A stretch of 64,000 nt of DNA from Bacteroidaceae bacterium. Its GTDB lineage: Bacteria > Bacteroidota > Bacteroidia > Bacteroidales > Bacteroidaceae. The notes beneath the pieces are model-generated. The model worked only from the letters and a program-made list of their open reading frames with translations. It ran no database searches and was not told where the DNA came from. The position numbers and the translations under genes were made by a program. The number at the start of each line of letters is the position of its first letter. Positions within the stretch are counted from its first letter, which is position 1. Positions 50,028 to 58,205 of this stretch are shown here, in pieces. The stretch is from assembly GCA_016286165.1 (NCBI GenBank), contig JAEESE010000016.1, forward strand, positions 19,067 through 83,066, written 5' to 3'.

Positions 50028-50439
50028 TGAATCTATTCTTTATGGTTGATATTATTCATCTTTATGATAGCAAGAAGGATGCCAAAACGATAATGCTTTG
50101 ATTATGAGCAAGCATCTGAAGTTCATCTGTCCATTATCGGACACCCAGGTGTTCATTTCCGAACACTCAGCGTTCAGATTCGCACACGCCTCTTGTTTGC
50201 AATGCTGTCACAACTGCATACACTTATATAACGCACAACGTTCACATTTGTCACACTCCGAAAGCGATTATTTAAGGAAGATTAACGGTTCTATGCCAAC
50301 GTACTTCCTTATTCTCTATTTATAAACGTATTGTCCATTGTTTATGCAAAATCGGAATTCCTTTCCATATTTACATAAAGTTTCTCTTCTGCAAAGATTA
50401 TGAGCGGATTAATTGTATGCGCCAGGTTCTTTTTGCTTT
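50028..50439. other. intergenic region with repeat R1
   Basis: 412 bases holding repeat R1 (50201-50300) and two short runs of gttca/gttcag blocks before it. I found no convincing -7 box and no open frame. Confidence 0.5.
50201..50300. repeat. intergenic repeat R1 of three
   Basis: Aligns over its whole length to 54898-54990 and 55191-55290. Conserved blocks: cacaactgc, cacttata, aacgttc, catttgtcacact, tttaaggaagat. Confidence 0.85.
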
Positions 50440-51489
50440 TTATTTAACGTTTCCAGACGTTGACAGCAGGCTTTCGAGCCTTGCTTCCACAGCCTCGGGG
50501 CTGATGGTGCGCCGCAGGAGGATGGTGCCGTCGGGGGCGAAGAGGATGAAGGCAGGGATGGCGGTGATGCCGTAAGTGGACATAGGTGTGGATTGGTAGA
50601 TTTGCGGGAAGGGGATGTCGAGTTGTCCTACAGCACGTTCGGAGGCCTCGACGGGTTCTTTCATGGTGATGCCAATGACTTGCAAACCACGGTTGGCATA
50701 GCGGCGGGCAAGGTCTATCACCTGCGGCATACGTGCCATGCAAGGACCGCACCACGAAGCCCAGAAGTCGGCAAGGACATACTGCCCGCGACCTACGAAG
50801 TCCGAGAGACGTACTGGATGACCATCGCGTCCCACTCCCGTCAGTTCACGGAACAGGCATCCTTCATCGGTCTCGGCTGCAAGCGTCATATTCTCTTTCA
50901 AACGTTGTATATCTAAGTCGCCCTGCTGTCGTTCACTTAGGAGGCTGATGAGTGCCAAAGTCTCTGTGGGTGTGTAGCGCGTCTGCGTCATCTGAATGAT
51001 GAACGGGCCGAGGGCATCGCCAGCGTGGCGTAGGACGATTTCGCGAACAAGTGAAAGGATGTGGCGTGCATGCTCCTCGTCTTTTGCAGGATCATAGCCG
51101 TCAACGGGATGAGCGAGGTAACTGAGAAGGGGCGAGAGGTCATCGTTCATCGGCGTTCCACTGGTATTGAGGAGTACGCTGTTGTCGAGATCGATGTCCA
51201 AGTTGACGGTTCCGTCCTCCAGCACGAAAGACATAATCCAGCCTGTTCTGCCTTCACGTTGGATGGCGCAGAAGGCAGGCTCCGTTAGGATCCCTTCTAT
51301 AGGCTCTATCTGTCCGTCCTTAACGTTGAGCGTAGTCACTAAGCGTTGCGTCTTGACATCAATGACCATCAGGGTGTCCTGAGCCTCAGCGTTTGCAACG
51401 CGCCCCATGACTTTCCATTTCAGTTCCTGCGCTTGTGTCGAAAAAGCAAGCATCATCAGCAGCACTGCTGCCAGAAAGTTCTGTTTCAT
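50440..51489 (-). CDS. exported thioredoxin-like protein (DUF4369 + TlpA type)
   Basis: 349 aa. Signal peptide 1-20 (AFSTQAQ). DUF4369-like domain (about 22-115; GRVANAEAQDTLMVIDVKTQRLV) and a TlpA/ResA thioredoxin domain (about 210-349) with FWASWCGPC and GITAIPAFILFAPDG. Probably a periplasmic thiol-disulfide protein. Own promoter box at 51560. It is closer in size to the 384-aa paralogue than to the 655-aa one. Confidence 0.9.
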   Translation of the reverse strand: MKQNFLAAVLLMMLAFSTQAQELKWKVMGRVANAEAQDTLMVIDVKTQRLVTTLNVKDGQIEPIEGILTEPAFCAIQREGRTGWIMSFVLEDGTVNLDIDLDNSVLLNTSGTPMNDDLSPLLSYLAHPVDGYDPAKDEEHARHILSLVREIVLRHAGDALGPFIIQMTQTRYTPTETLALISLLSERQQGDLDIQRLKENMTLAAETDEGCLFRELTGVGRDGHPVRLSDFVGRGQYVLADFWASWCGPCMARMPQVIDLARRYANRGLQVIGITMKEPVEASERAVGQLDIPFPQIYQSTPMSTYGITAIPAFILFAPDGTILLRRTISPEAVEARLESLLSTSGNVK

Positions 51490-51559
51490 TGTTCATTCAT
51501 TTTGGGTTATACCTTATTATAATACGTGCGCAAAGCCAGCTCATTTGGCATTGCGGCTG

Positions 51560-51567
51560 CAAAGGTA
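51560..51567 (-). promoter_or_regulatory. -7 promoter box of the 349-aa TlpA-type gene
   Basis: Minus strand TACCTTTG followed by cagccgc; a TTG lies 21 bases before it. The leader is about 65 bases. Confidence 0.5.
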
Positions 51568-51664
51568 CATTTTATGCCTGATTCCCTGCAAATTTTTTCC
51601 CTGACATTTGTCTGACATTTGCCTGACGCTTGCCCGAATCGAGAGGAAAACAGGTTGAAAATAG

Positions 51665-51700
51665 AAAATCCCCGACGAACTTCACAGCCCATCGGGGCGA
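51665..51700. repeat. 36-bp exact repeat with hairpin, copy 1
   Basis: Identical to 55057-55092. Contains ccccga and tcgggg as a 6-bp stem; on the minus strand this is followed by attttc, so it may act as a terminator. Confidence 0.8.
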
Positions 51701-51833
51701 GTTGAACTTTTGAAGCAGCGAGAGCCATGAGAGCTTGCTCTCTAATCAATAGAACCACAACAGGGTGAGCAGGACTTTGTTAATGGTCTAATACGTCAAA
51801 GGAAAAGGGGGAAAAATAAATTTTAACACAAAT

Positions 51834-51884
51834 AGACTACAGACTACAGCCGCAATGGATTCCCTGTGCTGTAGTCTGTAGTCT
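51834..51884 (-). terminator. 17-bp perfect stem-loop
   Basis: 51834-51850 is the exact reverse complement of 51868-51884, with a 17-base loop. The arms are themselves made of the 7-mer agactac repeated. It lies between the barrel gene and the 349-aa TlpA-type gene and probably ends the former. Confidence 0.6.
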
Positions 51885-51940
51885 GTTTTGAACAAAAATT
51901 TTTTTGCCTTACCAGAAATTATGGAGCCTTCCTCACTTGG

Positions 51941-52025
51941 AACCCTCAAAGGTTTCCGCCTGAACCCTTTAGGCTTTCTCCGCAAACCCTTTAGGCTTTC
52001 TCCGCAAACCCTTTAGGCTTTTTCC
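51941..52025. repeat. 22-bp tandem array, four units
   Basis: Units at 51941-51962 (diverged), 51963-51984 and 51985-52006 (identical, aaccctttaggctttctccg plus ca) and 52007-52025 (partial). Lies just downstream of the barrel gene. Confidence 0.85.
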
Positions 52026-52107
52026 CAAGTTCCTCAAGGAAGCATCGCGACATCACTCGGGCACAAAGGAACTCCAGCTCCTTCACATCTTCACGCGCTC
52101 GCAGAAC

Positions 52108-54768
52108 CTATTTTCTATTCTTCGGCAGCAGGTTGAACCTATATACGGCATGAGCCAGGATGTAGGAGGGACGGGTGTTGCGACGGGATTCCGACCATCC
52201 TGTTGCGCTGCCTCCCATGCTGACGGAGGTCAGCTGGCGCAGCAGGTCGATGCCTTCGAACTGGAAGCTCCAGTGACCGTTGAGGTCATACCTGGCATCC
52301 GCGTTCCAGATGAGGTAGCTTCGATTCAGAGCCTTGTTGACAAGACCTCTGTCGGTGGTCACGTTGAAGGTGGTGGTGAGGGACAGGCCGTGCCACACGG
52401 GAGTGCGCACGGCGGCACCGTAGCGGAGGTTGATGTAGTTCAAATCCGTGAAGCGCTGCTGCATGCTCCGCGTTTGACGCCAGTTGTATTTGACGTGCAG
52501 GCTGACGAGCCAGCCCTCATGGCTGTAGGTGAGCTCTGCATTGCCATAGAGGCCGAGCCTCTTTGCCGCACACAGGATCGCCTCGCCATCAGAAGCACTG
52601 CGGTCGTATTCGTTGCTGTTCTCAAGCGTCAGGTTCGCATCCGTGACGAACTGCCATTGACGCTGCCGGCCGAAATCCTTCTGGAAACGGCCGCTGACGT
52701 CTGCCTGCCAGTCGCCATCGACATTGCGGTTCTGGGCGGTGGTGACACCCGTCGCGGCATTGTTGTAGAACATACGCTTGACGACGTGCTGCTTGAGCAG
52801 ACAATCCACACGCAGCGACGCAAAGGCATGTGCCTTGTCGTAACGATGCGAGTAGTTGATGGACGGATGGTGGACGTGACCGTTACGCAGATCCTTGTTG
52901 CCGATGCTGATCAACATTGGGTTGCTGTCATCCGTGCGGTCTGCCAACGACTCAAGCTCAGGAAGGAGCGTGCTGTAGGAATATCCCAGCGAGATACGCC
53001 ACAACTGCAGCGAAACGGACGGGCTGGCAAGGACATTGCTCTTTGAAAGGTCCACGTCCGAGACCTGCCGCTCGTCACGCAGCCATCTGTTCTTCAACAT
53101 AAGCGGCAGGGATAAGGAGCAGCCGAAGTTCTTCGAGAAATTATAGGTTCCCCGCGCGTTCAGCGTCTGGTTATACTCTGCAGTCAGCTTCTGGTAGCTG
53201 TTCTTCGGGTCGAGGACAGACTGCAGTATCGCCTCATCAGGCAGCTCTCCCCATGCTCCCCATGCATACGCCTCCATCAGCTCGTCTAAGTTATAGAGCC
53301 GCCTCTCACGGCTTTCGTGCCGGAGGTCTGACTTGAAGGACAAATCCACGCGCCCCGTCTTCTCGCCTTTGATGAACGACCATGCGTTGTAGTTCAAATC
53401 CACAATCAGTGTGCCCTGACTGATAGGATTCCTGGTATACTGACGCTTACGGTAGGACGGACTTGTCGCCGCTGTGTAATCTATGTTATTCTCCTGAGTT
53501 TCCTTCGTCGCATTAGACCAGAAATTGCCCATGAGAGAGAGGTTCAAAGGGCGCTTGAAGGAAGCCGGCTTTATTGTGGAACGGGCGATGAGACCGAGGT
53601 CAACGCCGTTCATGTTGTTCTCACTCTGCTGAGCCTGGCGGTTGATGGCATTAGGGCAGGACATGAATGCGTCGGTCGTCAGGCCGTTGATGCTGTCCAC
53701 CAGCTCGTGCAGCGATTCATCCAGCAAGTCTGAGAAGGTGGCTGAGCGCTGTGAGGACTGTGACTTGGCCTTGGACAGGGTCAACCGTGGCTGAAGTTCC
53801 AGCGTGAAAGCCCTGGCAGGATAGAAGCACGAGCCGTTCCATGACAGCGAGAGGCTGCGACGGTCGGTCTGTGCAGTAGAAAGGCTGTGCAACTGGCCGT
53901 CAGTCAGGTATCTCATGCTTGATGATTCACTCTCCTGTATGTCCTTGGAGTCGGCGAACTTGAGCGACGAGCTGATCTTCAACCTGTTCTCGGGGCGCTC
54001 ATAGGTGTAGTCCAGGCCGGCTATGGTGTGCCGCTGCTCACCCATCTCGTCCGTCTGATCACTCCACATCCCCTTGGAACGGGGCTTGCCTTTGTCGTTG
54101 ACGTTGTTCAGCCCCGCATATCCCGAGAGGCTACGACGTTCGTTGTAGTGCAGGCCAAACAGGCGTTCCAGATAGAGATATTTGCTCTCGCCCTGCGTGG
54201 GCACACCGCTGGCCGACTCCACATTGGCGATGATGCCGTTCTGGTACTGCGGTTTCAGGCGCACATCCATGACCAACGGATCCGTCTCGCGAGCCTTCTT
54301 GCCCTTGTCCTCGCGCGTCAGATAGGCATTGCGAGGTACCCTGCGATAGACCTTCACCTTCTTCACCGTGAATGACGGCATGTTCTTCAGCGCTATCGTG
54401 GGGTCGCCGTGGAAGAAGTCACGTCCTTCGATGAGCAGCTCGGCAACAGGCTCACCCTTGACTGAAATCACCCCGTCGGGGCTGATACGCGCCTCCGGCA
54501 AAGCGTTGATCAGCTCATCAAGCATCGCACCGACAGACAGTTGAAGCAGGTCGGCATTGTAAACCAATGTATCGCCGTTCTGCACCATCAGGATCTTGGA
54601 TGCCTTCACCGTCATCTCCCTCATGGTCGTTTCCGGTTCTTTGGTCGAGAGCGTATCCGTCTGCCCCTTCGCCGAGAGGGGAAGGAGGAGGCACATTAGG
54701 ATTAACTGCTCCCGAAAAGAAGGGAGGCGATTAAGACTTATTTCCAGATGATGTAAAATGAAAGTCAT
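52108..54768 (-). CDS. TonB-dependent-receptor-like outer-membrane barrel protein
   Basis: 886 aa. N-terminus with a hydrophobic segment (about 20-36; LILMCLLLPLSAKGQ). A plug-like domain (about 50-150) has VQNGDTLVYNADLLQLSVGAMLDELINALPEA and LIEGRDFFHGDP, followed by a long beta-barrel (about 180-886). This fits the OMP_b-brl_3 group of Bacteroidetes. The usual carboxypeptidase-regulatory domain before the plug is missing. It is first in the minus-strand cluster with three TlpA-type proteins, so it could import or export their substrate; this is inference. The start ATG gives an unusually long n-region; Met25 is an alternative. Confidence 0.85.
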   Translation of the reverse strand: MTFILHHLEISLNRLPSFREQLILMCLLLPLSAKGQTDTLSTKEPETTMREMTVKASKILMVQNGDTLVYNADLLQLSVGAMLDELINALPEARISPDGVISVKGEPVAELLIEGRDFFHGDPTIALKNMPSFTVKKVKVYRRVPRNAYLTREDKGKKARETDPLVMDVRLKPQYQNGIIANVESASGVPTQGESKYLYLERLFGLHYNERRSLSGYAGLNNVNDKGKPRSKGMWSDQTDEMGEQRHTIAGLDYTYERPENRLKISSSLKFADSKDIQESESSSMRYLTDGQLHSLSTAQTDRRSLSLSWNGSCFYPARAFTLELQPRLTLSKAKSQSSQRSATFSDLLDESLHELVDSINGLTTDAFMSCPNAINRQAQQSENNMNGVDLGLIARSTIKPASFKRPLNLSLMGNFWSNATKETQENNIDYTAATSPSYRKRQYTRNPISQGTLIVDLNYNAWSFIKGEKTGRVDLSFKSDLRHESRERRLYNLDELMEAYAWGAWGELPDEAILQSVLDPKNSYQKLTAEYNQTLNARGTYNFSKNFGCSLSLPLMLKNRWLRDERQVSDVDLSKSNVLASPSVSLQLWRISLGYSYSTLLPELESLADRTDDSNPMLISIGNKDLRNGHVHHPSINYSHRYDKAHAFASLRVDCLLKQHVVKRMFYNNAATGVTTAQNRNVDGDWQADVSGRFQKDFGRQRQWQFVTDANLTLENSNEYDRSASDGEAILCAAKRLGLYGNAELTYSHEGWLVSLHVKYNWRQTRSMQQRFTDLNYINLRYGAAVRTPVWHGLSLTTTFNVTTDRGLVNKALNRSYLIWNADARYDLNGHWSFQFEGIDLLRQLTSVSMGGSATGWSESRRNTRPSYILAHAVYRFNLLPKNRK

Positions 54769-54897
54769 AGGTTATATTTTAGAGATTGAACCGCTGCAAA
54801 AAGTACAATAATAGTCAGGTTTGAAAACTTATTCATCAAGAAAAACTTCACTTTAGTTCATTAATCGTAGTTGATTCAGTAAACTGTTTTTGTATTG

Positions 54898-54990
54898 CGA
54901 TGCTTCACAACTGCTTCCACTTATAAGACGCAAAACGTTCGCATTTGTCACACTAAGAGCCGATATTTTAAGGAAGATAAACGGATATTC
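54898..54990. repeat. intergenic repeat R2 of three
   Basis: Same orientation as R1 and R3; starts cgatgcttcacaactgctt. It is the most diverged copy at its 3' end. Confidence 0.85.
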
Positions 54991-55056
54991 TACACCTGAG
55001 CGCTGAAGCACGCTTTCAAGTTTCCACGCTTAGAGGGGATATCAGATTGAAAATGA

Positions 55057-55092
55057 AAAATCCCCGACGAACTTCACAGCCCATCGGGGCGA
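55057..55092. repeat. 36-bp exact repeat with hairpin, copy 2
   Basis: Identical to 51665-51700; the ten bases before it (attgaaaatg) are also close to those of copy 1. Confidence 0.85.
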
Positions 55093-55190
55093 TTGAAGAA
55101 AATTTACCTTCAGGTGAATGAGTTCACCTAAATGCCTAGGCTTTTGCGTTTTCTTTCATTTTACTAACCTAATTCAATGTGTATAGATTT

Positions 55191-55290
55191 GCGATGCTTC
55201 ACAACTGCTTACACTTATAATACGCCGAACGTTCGCATTTGTCACACTCCTAAGGCGATAATTTAAGGAAGATTAACGGGCTATGACTAA
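55191..55290. repeat. intergenic repeat R3 of three
   Basis: Closest to R1 at its 3' end (tttaaggaagattaacgg, then ctatg) and to R2 at its 5' end (gcgatgcttcacaactgctt). Confidence 0.85.
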
Positions 55291-55442
55291 CAGTAGCTTT
55301 ATCGAAGCTATTACTTCTTAGGAGGTACGCTTGGTGCACCCTAAGAAGCCATGGGCACATGACTGAGTAGTTACGAAACAGAGCATTAAATGTTAAAAGA
55401 CCTTTCATTGAGGGATTTAGGAACAAATAATAGCGAAAAACC

Positions 55443-55473
55443 TTTTGCATTCAAGCGGAAAGCAGTACCTTTG
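55443..55473 (+). promoter_or_regulatory. promoter of the copy-2 gene / GH97 transcript
   Basis: TTTTG at 55443-55447, 18-base spacer, TAccTTTG at 55466-55473. Confidence 0.65.
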
Positions 55474-55476
55474 CAT

Positions 55477-55539
55477 ATGACAACTTACATAACTAATTAC
55501 AGACAATTTACAACAGACTATAGTCTCCCCATATCATGA
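55477..55539 (+). CDS. 20-codon leader open frame coupled to copy 2
   Basis: ATG 55477, four bases after the -7 box, reads MTTYITNYRQF...SLPIS and stops at TGA 55537-55539, overlapping the ATG of the 196-aa gene (ATGA). The mRNA may begin at or near this ATG. It could couple or tune translation, or simply be chance. Copy 1 has no equivalent start codon because the upstream sequence differs. Confidence 0.35.
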   Translation: MTTYITNYRQFTTDYSLPIS

Positions 55540-56127
55540 ATGAGTTGTGCTCCACCGCCCCCGACTACGTGTTCATCGACACCATCCTGCTGGCCTACCG
55601 CCTCGGACATGTGCGCTATGCGGAACAGAAAGCAGCGATGATCGCTGCCGCACGGACGGCCACGGACGCCATCTCCTTCCTGACAACGCTGGACCAACTC
55701 GGAGTAGGCAAGCGCTCCGACCTGTACACGCTCGTGGGTAAGATACTGTCGGCTCCGTCCTACTATCGGGCTCAGCATTCGATAGTGCTGGGGCTGCGCT
55801 CCGCAGGGCAGGAGCCACCGTCCTTCCTCGACAATGAGCAGGTGCTGTTCCTGGCCGAGCCTGTGCTCACGGGCAAACAGCAGAAGCTCTTCTACGAGAC
55901 CTATTGGTGGTTTTCACGCAACTATCAACCCTCGTTCTGCGATCCCAAGCGCGGCCATTGCATAGGGGTTTATGCCACCGAACCGAAGGATAACGCCTCG
56001 GTGGTGGCCAACTTCGAGGACTACCTGTCGCGGCTCATGAACCACTCGTCACAGCGCATACTGGAGCGCTACGAGGATTTCCCGGCCGACATCATCATGG
56101 CCATCCTCAAGCGTGCCTTTCTCTGAC
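55508..56127 (+). repeat. 620-bp direct repeat, copy 2
   Basis: Direct-orientation partner of 46056-46675, 9,452 bases away. Includes the leader palindrome at 55515-55526. Confidence 0.95.
55536..56126 (+). CDS. unrecognised 196-aa protein, copy 2
   Basis: 192 of 196 residues equal to copy 1. Here the gene has its own promoter and is followed after 49 bases by the GH97 glycosidase, so the two are probably co-transcribed. Predicted soluble and cytoplasmic, no family recognised. With copy 1 behind the peptidase and copy 2 in front of the glycosidase, the ancestral order was probably peptidase, this gene, glycosidase. Confidence 0.8.
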   Translation: MNELCSTAPDYVFIDTILLAYRLGHVRYAEQKAAMIAAARTATDAISFLTTLDQLGVGKRSDLYTLVGKILSAPSYYRAQHSIVLGLRSAGQEPPSFLDNEQVLFLAEPVLTGKQQKLFYETYWWFSRNYQPSFCDPKRGHCIGVYATEPKDNASVVANFEDYLSRLMNHSSQRILERYEDFPADIIMAILKRAFL

Positions 56128-56175
56128 GGCTGAAGATATTCGAGAAGAAAAACCAATCTTTAAAACCATACCACT

Positions 56176-58122
56176 ATGAAACGAGTTCTTTTATTGGCGA
56201 TGCTGGGCTTCGTTGCCACCATCGCATTTGCGCAGAAACGCGTCAGCGCAAGCAGTCCCGACGGACAGACCACGGTCACGGTGACCATCAGCGACCGCAT
56301 CTACTACGACGTGGAGAGCCACGGCGAGACGCTCTTCCAACAATGCCACATCGGCATGACCCTCCGCGATCGCACCCTGGGTGCCAAGCCTGTGCTGAAA
56401 GGCAAGAAGGTGCGTAAGGTCAGCGAGACCATCACGCCCATCCACCCCTTGAAGTTCAATAAGGTAGAGAACAACTACACGCTGCTCACGCTCACGATGG
56501 GCGGCGGCTACCAAGTGGAATGGCGCGTCTATGATGACGGCGTAGCCTACCGCTTCGTCACAGCCCTGAAGGGCGACATCGAGGTGATGAGCGAGGACGG
56601 CACGTGGCAGCTGGCAGCTCCCGCCAAGCTCGTGCTGCAGCAGACGGGCGGTTTCAAGACAGGCTGCGAGGAGCTTTACTCCGTCGTAGCCAGCAACGAA
56701 TGGAAGACCGACGACAAGATGAGCGAACTGCCCATCCTCGTCATTGGCGAGCGCCAGAAGGTGCTCATCTCGGAGTTCGACCTCTTCGACTACCCCGGCA
56801 CCTTCCTCAAGTCCGCAGGCGACAACGCCTTCACCATCCTACAGCCTAAAACACCCATTGAATTTGAGGACGGCAGCGACCGCAGCCACAAGATTCTCAA
56901 GGAGGCCGACTATGTAGCCAAGACCACCGGCACGCGCTCCTTCCCCTGGCGATATATGTACATCACGCAGAGCGACACCCAACTGCCCGAGAACACTATG
57001 CCCGTGCGCCTGGCTCCTGCCAACGCCATCGGCGACGTCAGCTGGATCAAGGTAGGTCAGACATGCTGGGACTGGCTCAACGGTATCCCTTACGGGCCCG
57101 ACATCACGTTCAAGGCAGGCATCAACTTCGACACCTTTAAGTACTTCGTGGACTTTGCAGCCCGCAATGGCGTGGGTTATATTCTCATGGACGAAGGTTG
57201 GGCGCTGAACACGCGTGATCCCTTCCACACCAATCCCGATGTACACCTGCCCGAGCTCCTCGCTTACGCCAAGGACAAGGGCGTGGGCATCATCGTTTGG
57301 TTGCCGTGGCTGACCGTGGAACATAACATGGACCTCTTCGAGAAGTTCGAGGAGTGGGGCATCAAGGGCGTGAAGATTGACTTCATGGACCGTCAGGACC
57401 AATGGATGGTCAACTTCTACGAGCGCGCTGCCCGTGAAGCCGCCAAGCACCACATCTTCATCGACTTCCACGGCGCCTTCCACCCCAGCGGACTCGACTA
57501 CAAGTACCCCAACGTGCTGACCTACGAAGGTGTGCGCGGCATGGAGTTCAACAGCCAATGCAAGCCCGACAACAGCTTGTGGCTGCCCTTCATCCGTAAC
57601 GCCGTAGGCCCTATGGACTACACGCCCGGCTCGATGCTCAACTACCAGCCCGAGCACCATCATGGCGACCGCCCCATCTGCGCCGGTGTCGGCACGAAGG
57701 CTTTCAACATGGCCGTCTTCGTGCTCTTCGAGAGCAACCTGCAGATGCTGATGGACAACCCGTGCCGCTACGACCAGTGGCCCGACTGCCGCGACTTCCT
57801 CACCAGCGTGCCCGTCAACTGGGATGAAACGCGCGTTCTCGCAGCCGAAGCGGGGCAGTACTGCATCACCGCCAAGCGCCGAGGCGACAAGTGGTTCATC
57901 GGAGCCATCACCAACAACAACGGACGCGATATCACCATCAAGCTCGACTTCCTGCCCGCAGGCAAGCAGTACAAGATGCTCAGCTTCGCCGACGGCGTCA
58001 ACGCCCACATCATGGCTATGGACTACCTCCGCCAGGAGAGCCAGGTCAGCAGCTCCACTACCCTACCCATCCACATGGTCCGCAACGGAGGCTGGTGCGC
58101 ACGCATCGACCTCGGACAATAA
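56176..58122 (+). CDS. secreted GH97 glycosidase, probably retaining alpha-galactosidase type
   Basis: 648 aa; signal peptide 1-20 (TIAFAQ). N-terminal beta-super-sandwich (about 25-270), TIM barrel (about 280-550), C-terminal beta domain. GH97 has inverting alpha-glucosidases (SusB), where the barrel position after KV/KI is not Asp, and retaining alpha-galactosidases, which have a nucleophile Asp. Here GVKIDFMDRQDQ supplies Asp402, and Glu451 in LTYEGVRGMEF is the likely acid/base, pointing to the retaining subgroup. The calcium-site Glu residues appear present (MDEGW). Location is periplasm or outer membrane. A stem-loop terminator follows. Confidence 0.92.
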   Translation: MKRVLLLAMLGFVATIAFAQKRVSASSPDGQTTVTVTISDRIYYDVESHGETLFQQCHIGMTLRDRTLGAKPVLKGKKVRKVSETITPIHPLKFNKVENNYTLLTLTMGGGYQVEWRVYDDGVAYRFVTALKGDIEVMSEDGTWQLAAPAKLVLQQTGGFKTGCEELYSVVASNEWKTDDKMSELPILVIGERQKVLISEFDLFDYPGTFLKSAGDNAFTILQPKTPIEFEDGSDRSHKILKEADYVAKTTGTRSFPWRYMYITQSDTQLPENTMPVRLAPANAIGDVSWIKVGQTCWDWLNGIPYGPDITFKAGINFDTFKYFVDFAARNGVGYILMDEGWALNTRDPFHTNPDVHLPELLAYAKDKGVGIIVWLPWLTVEHNMDLFEKFEEWGIKGVKIDFMDRQDQWMVNFYERAAREAAKHHIFIDFHGAFHPSGLDYKYPNVLTYEGVRGMEFNSQCKPDNSLWLPFIRNAVGPMDYTPGSMLNYQPEHHHGDRPICAGVGTKAFNMAVFVLFESNLQMLMDNPCRYDQWPDCRDFLTSVPVNWDETRVLAAEAGQYCITAKRRGDKWFIGAITNNNGRDITIKLDFLPAGKQYKMLSFADGVNAHIMAMDYLRQESQVSSSTTLPIHMVRNGGWCARIDLGQ

Positions 58123-58161
58123 GTTCGCCCTGAAGCGGAAAGCCGCTGCTCATCAGCTCAA

Positions 58162-58205
58162 AGCCCCGCCACGCCATCACGACGTAGCGGGGCTATTGTT
58201 TATTC
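58162..58205 (+). terminator. terminator of the GH97 gene
   Basis: 8-bp stem agccccgc/gcggggct (58162-58169, 58187-58194), 17-base loop, then attgtttatt. Confidence 0.65.

Larger units (their letters stand above)
51490..52107. other. repeat-rich intergenic region
   Basis: 618 bases with a promoter box, an exact 36-bp repeat copy, a 17-bp stem-loop and a 22-bp tandem array, each listed separately. No open frame of coding character. Confidence 0.6.
54769..55442. other. gene-free region with repeats R2, R3 and the second 36-bp repeat
   Basis: A -7-like box with one extra T (TACTTTTTG on the minus strand, 54805-54797) may serve the barrel gene. The rest is repeats R2 and R3, the 36-bp repeat and unexplained AT-rich sequence. 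A small RNA could be hidden here; I cannot show one. Confidence 0.5.

Noticed and set aside
51941..52025. 22-bp tandem array as a CRISPR
   Set aside because: The units are directly contiguous with no variable spacers and there are no cas genes.
51665..55092. Two 36-bp identical repeats as CRISPR repeats
   Set aside because: Only two copies exist, 3.4 kb apart with genes between; there is no regular spacing.
46056..56127. Composite transposon bounded by the 620-bp repeats
   Set aside because: The repeated gene shows no transposase motifs, and the repeats have no terminal inverted repeats or visible target duplication; homologous integration or duplication fits better.
56839..58008. 389-codon frame opposite the GH97 gene
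   Set aside because: Long but antisense to conserved catalytic motifs and Val/His/Glu-biased, as expected of a GC-rich shadow frame.
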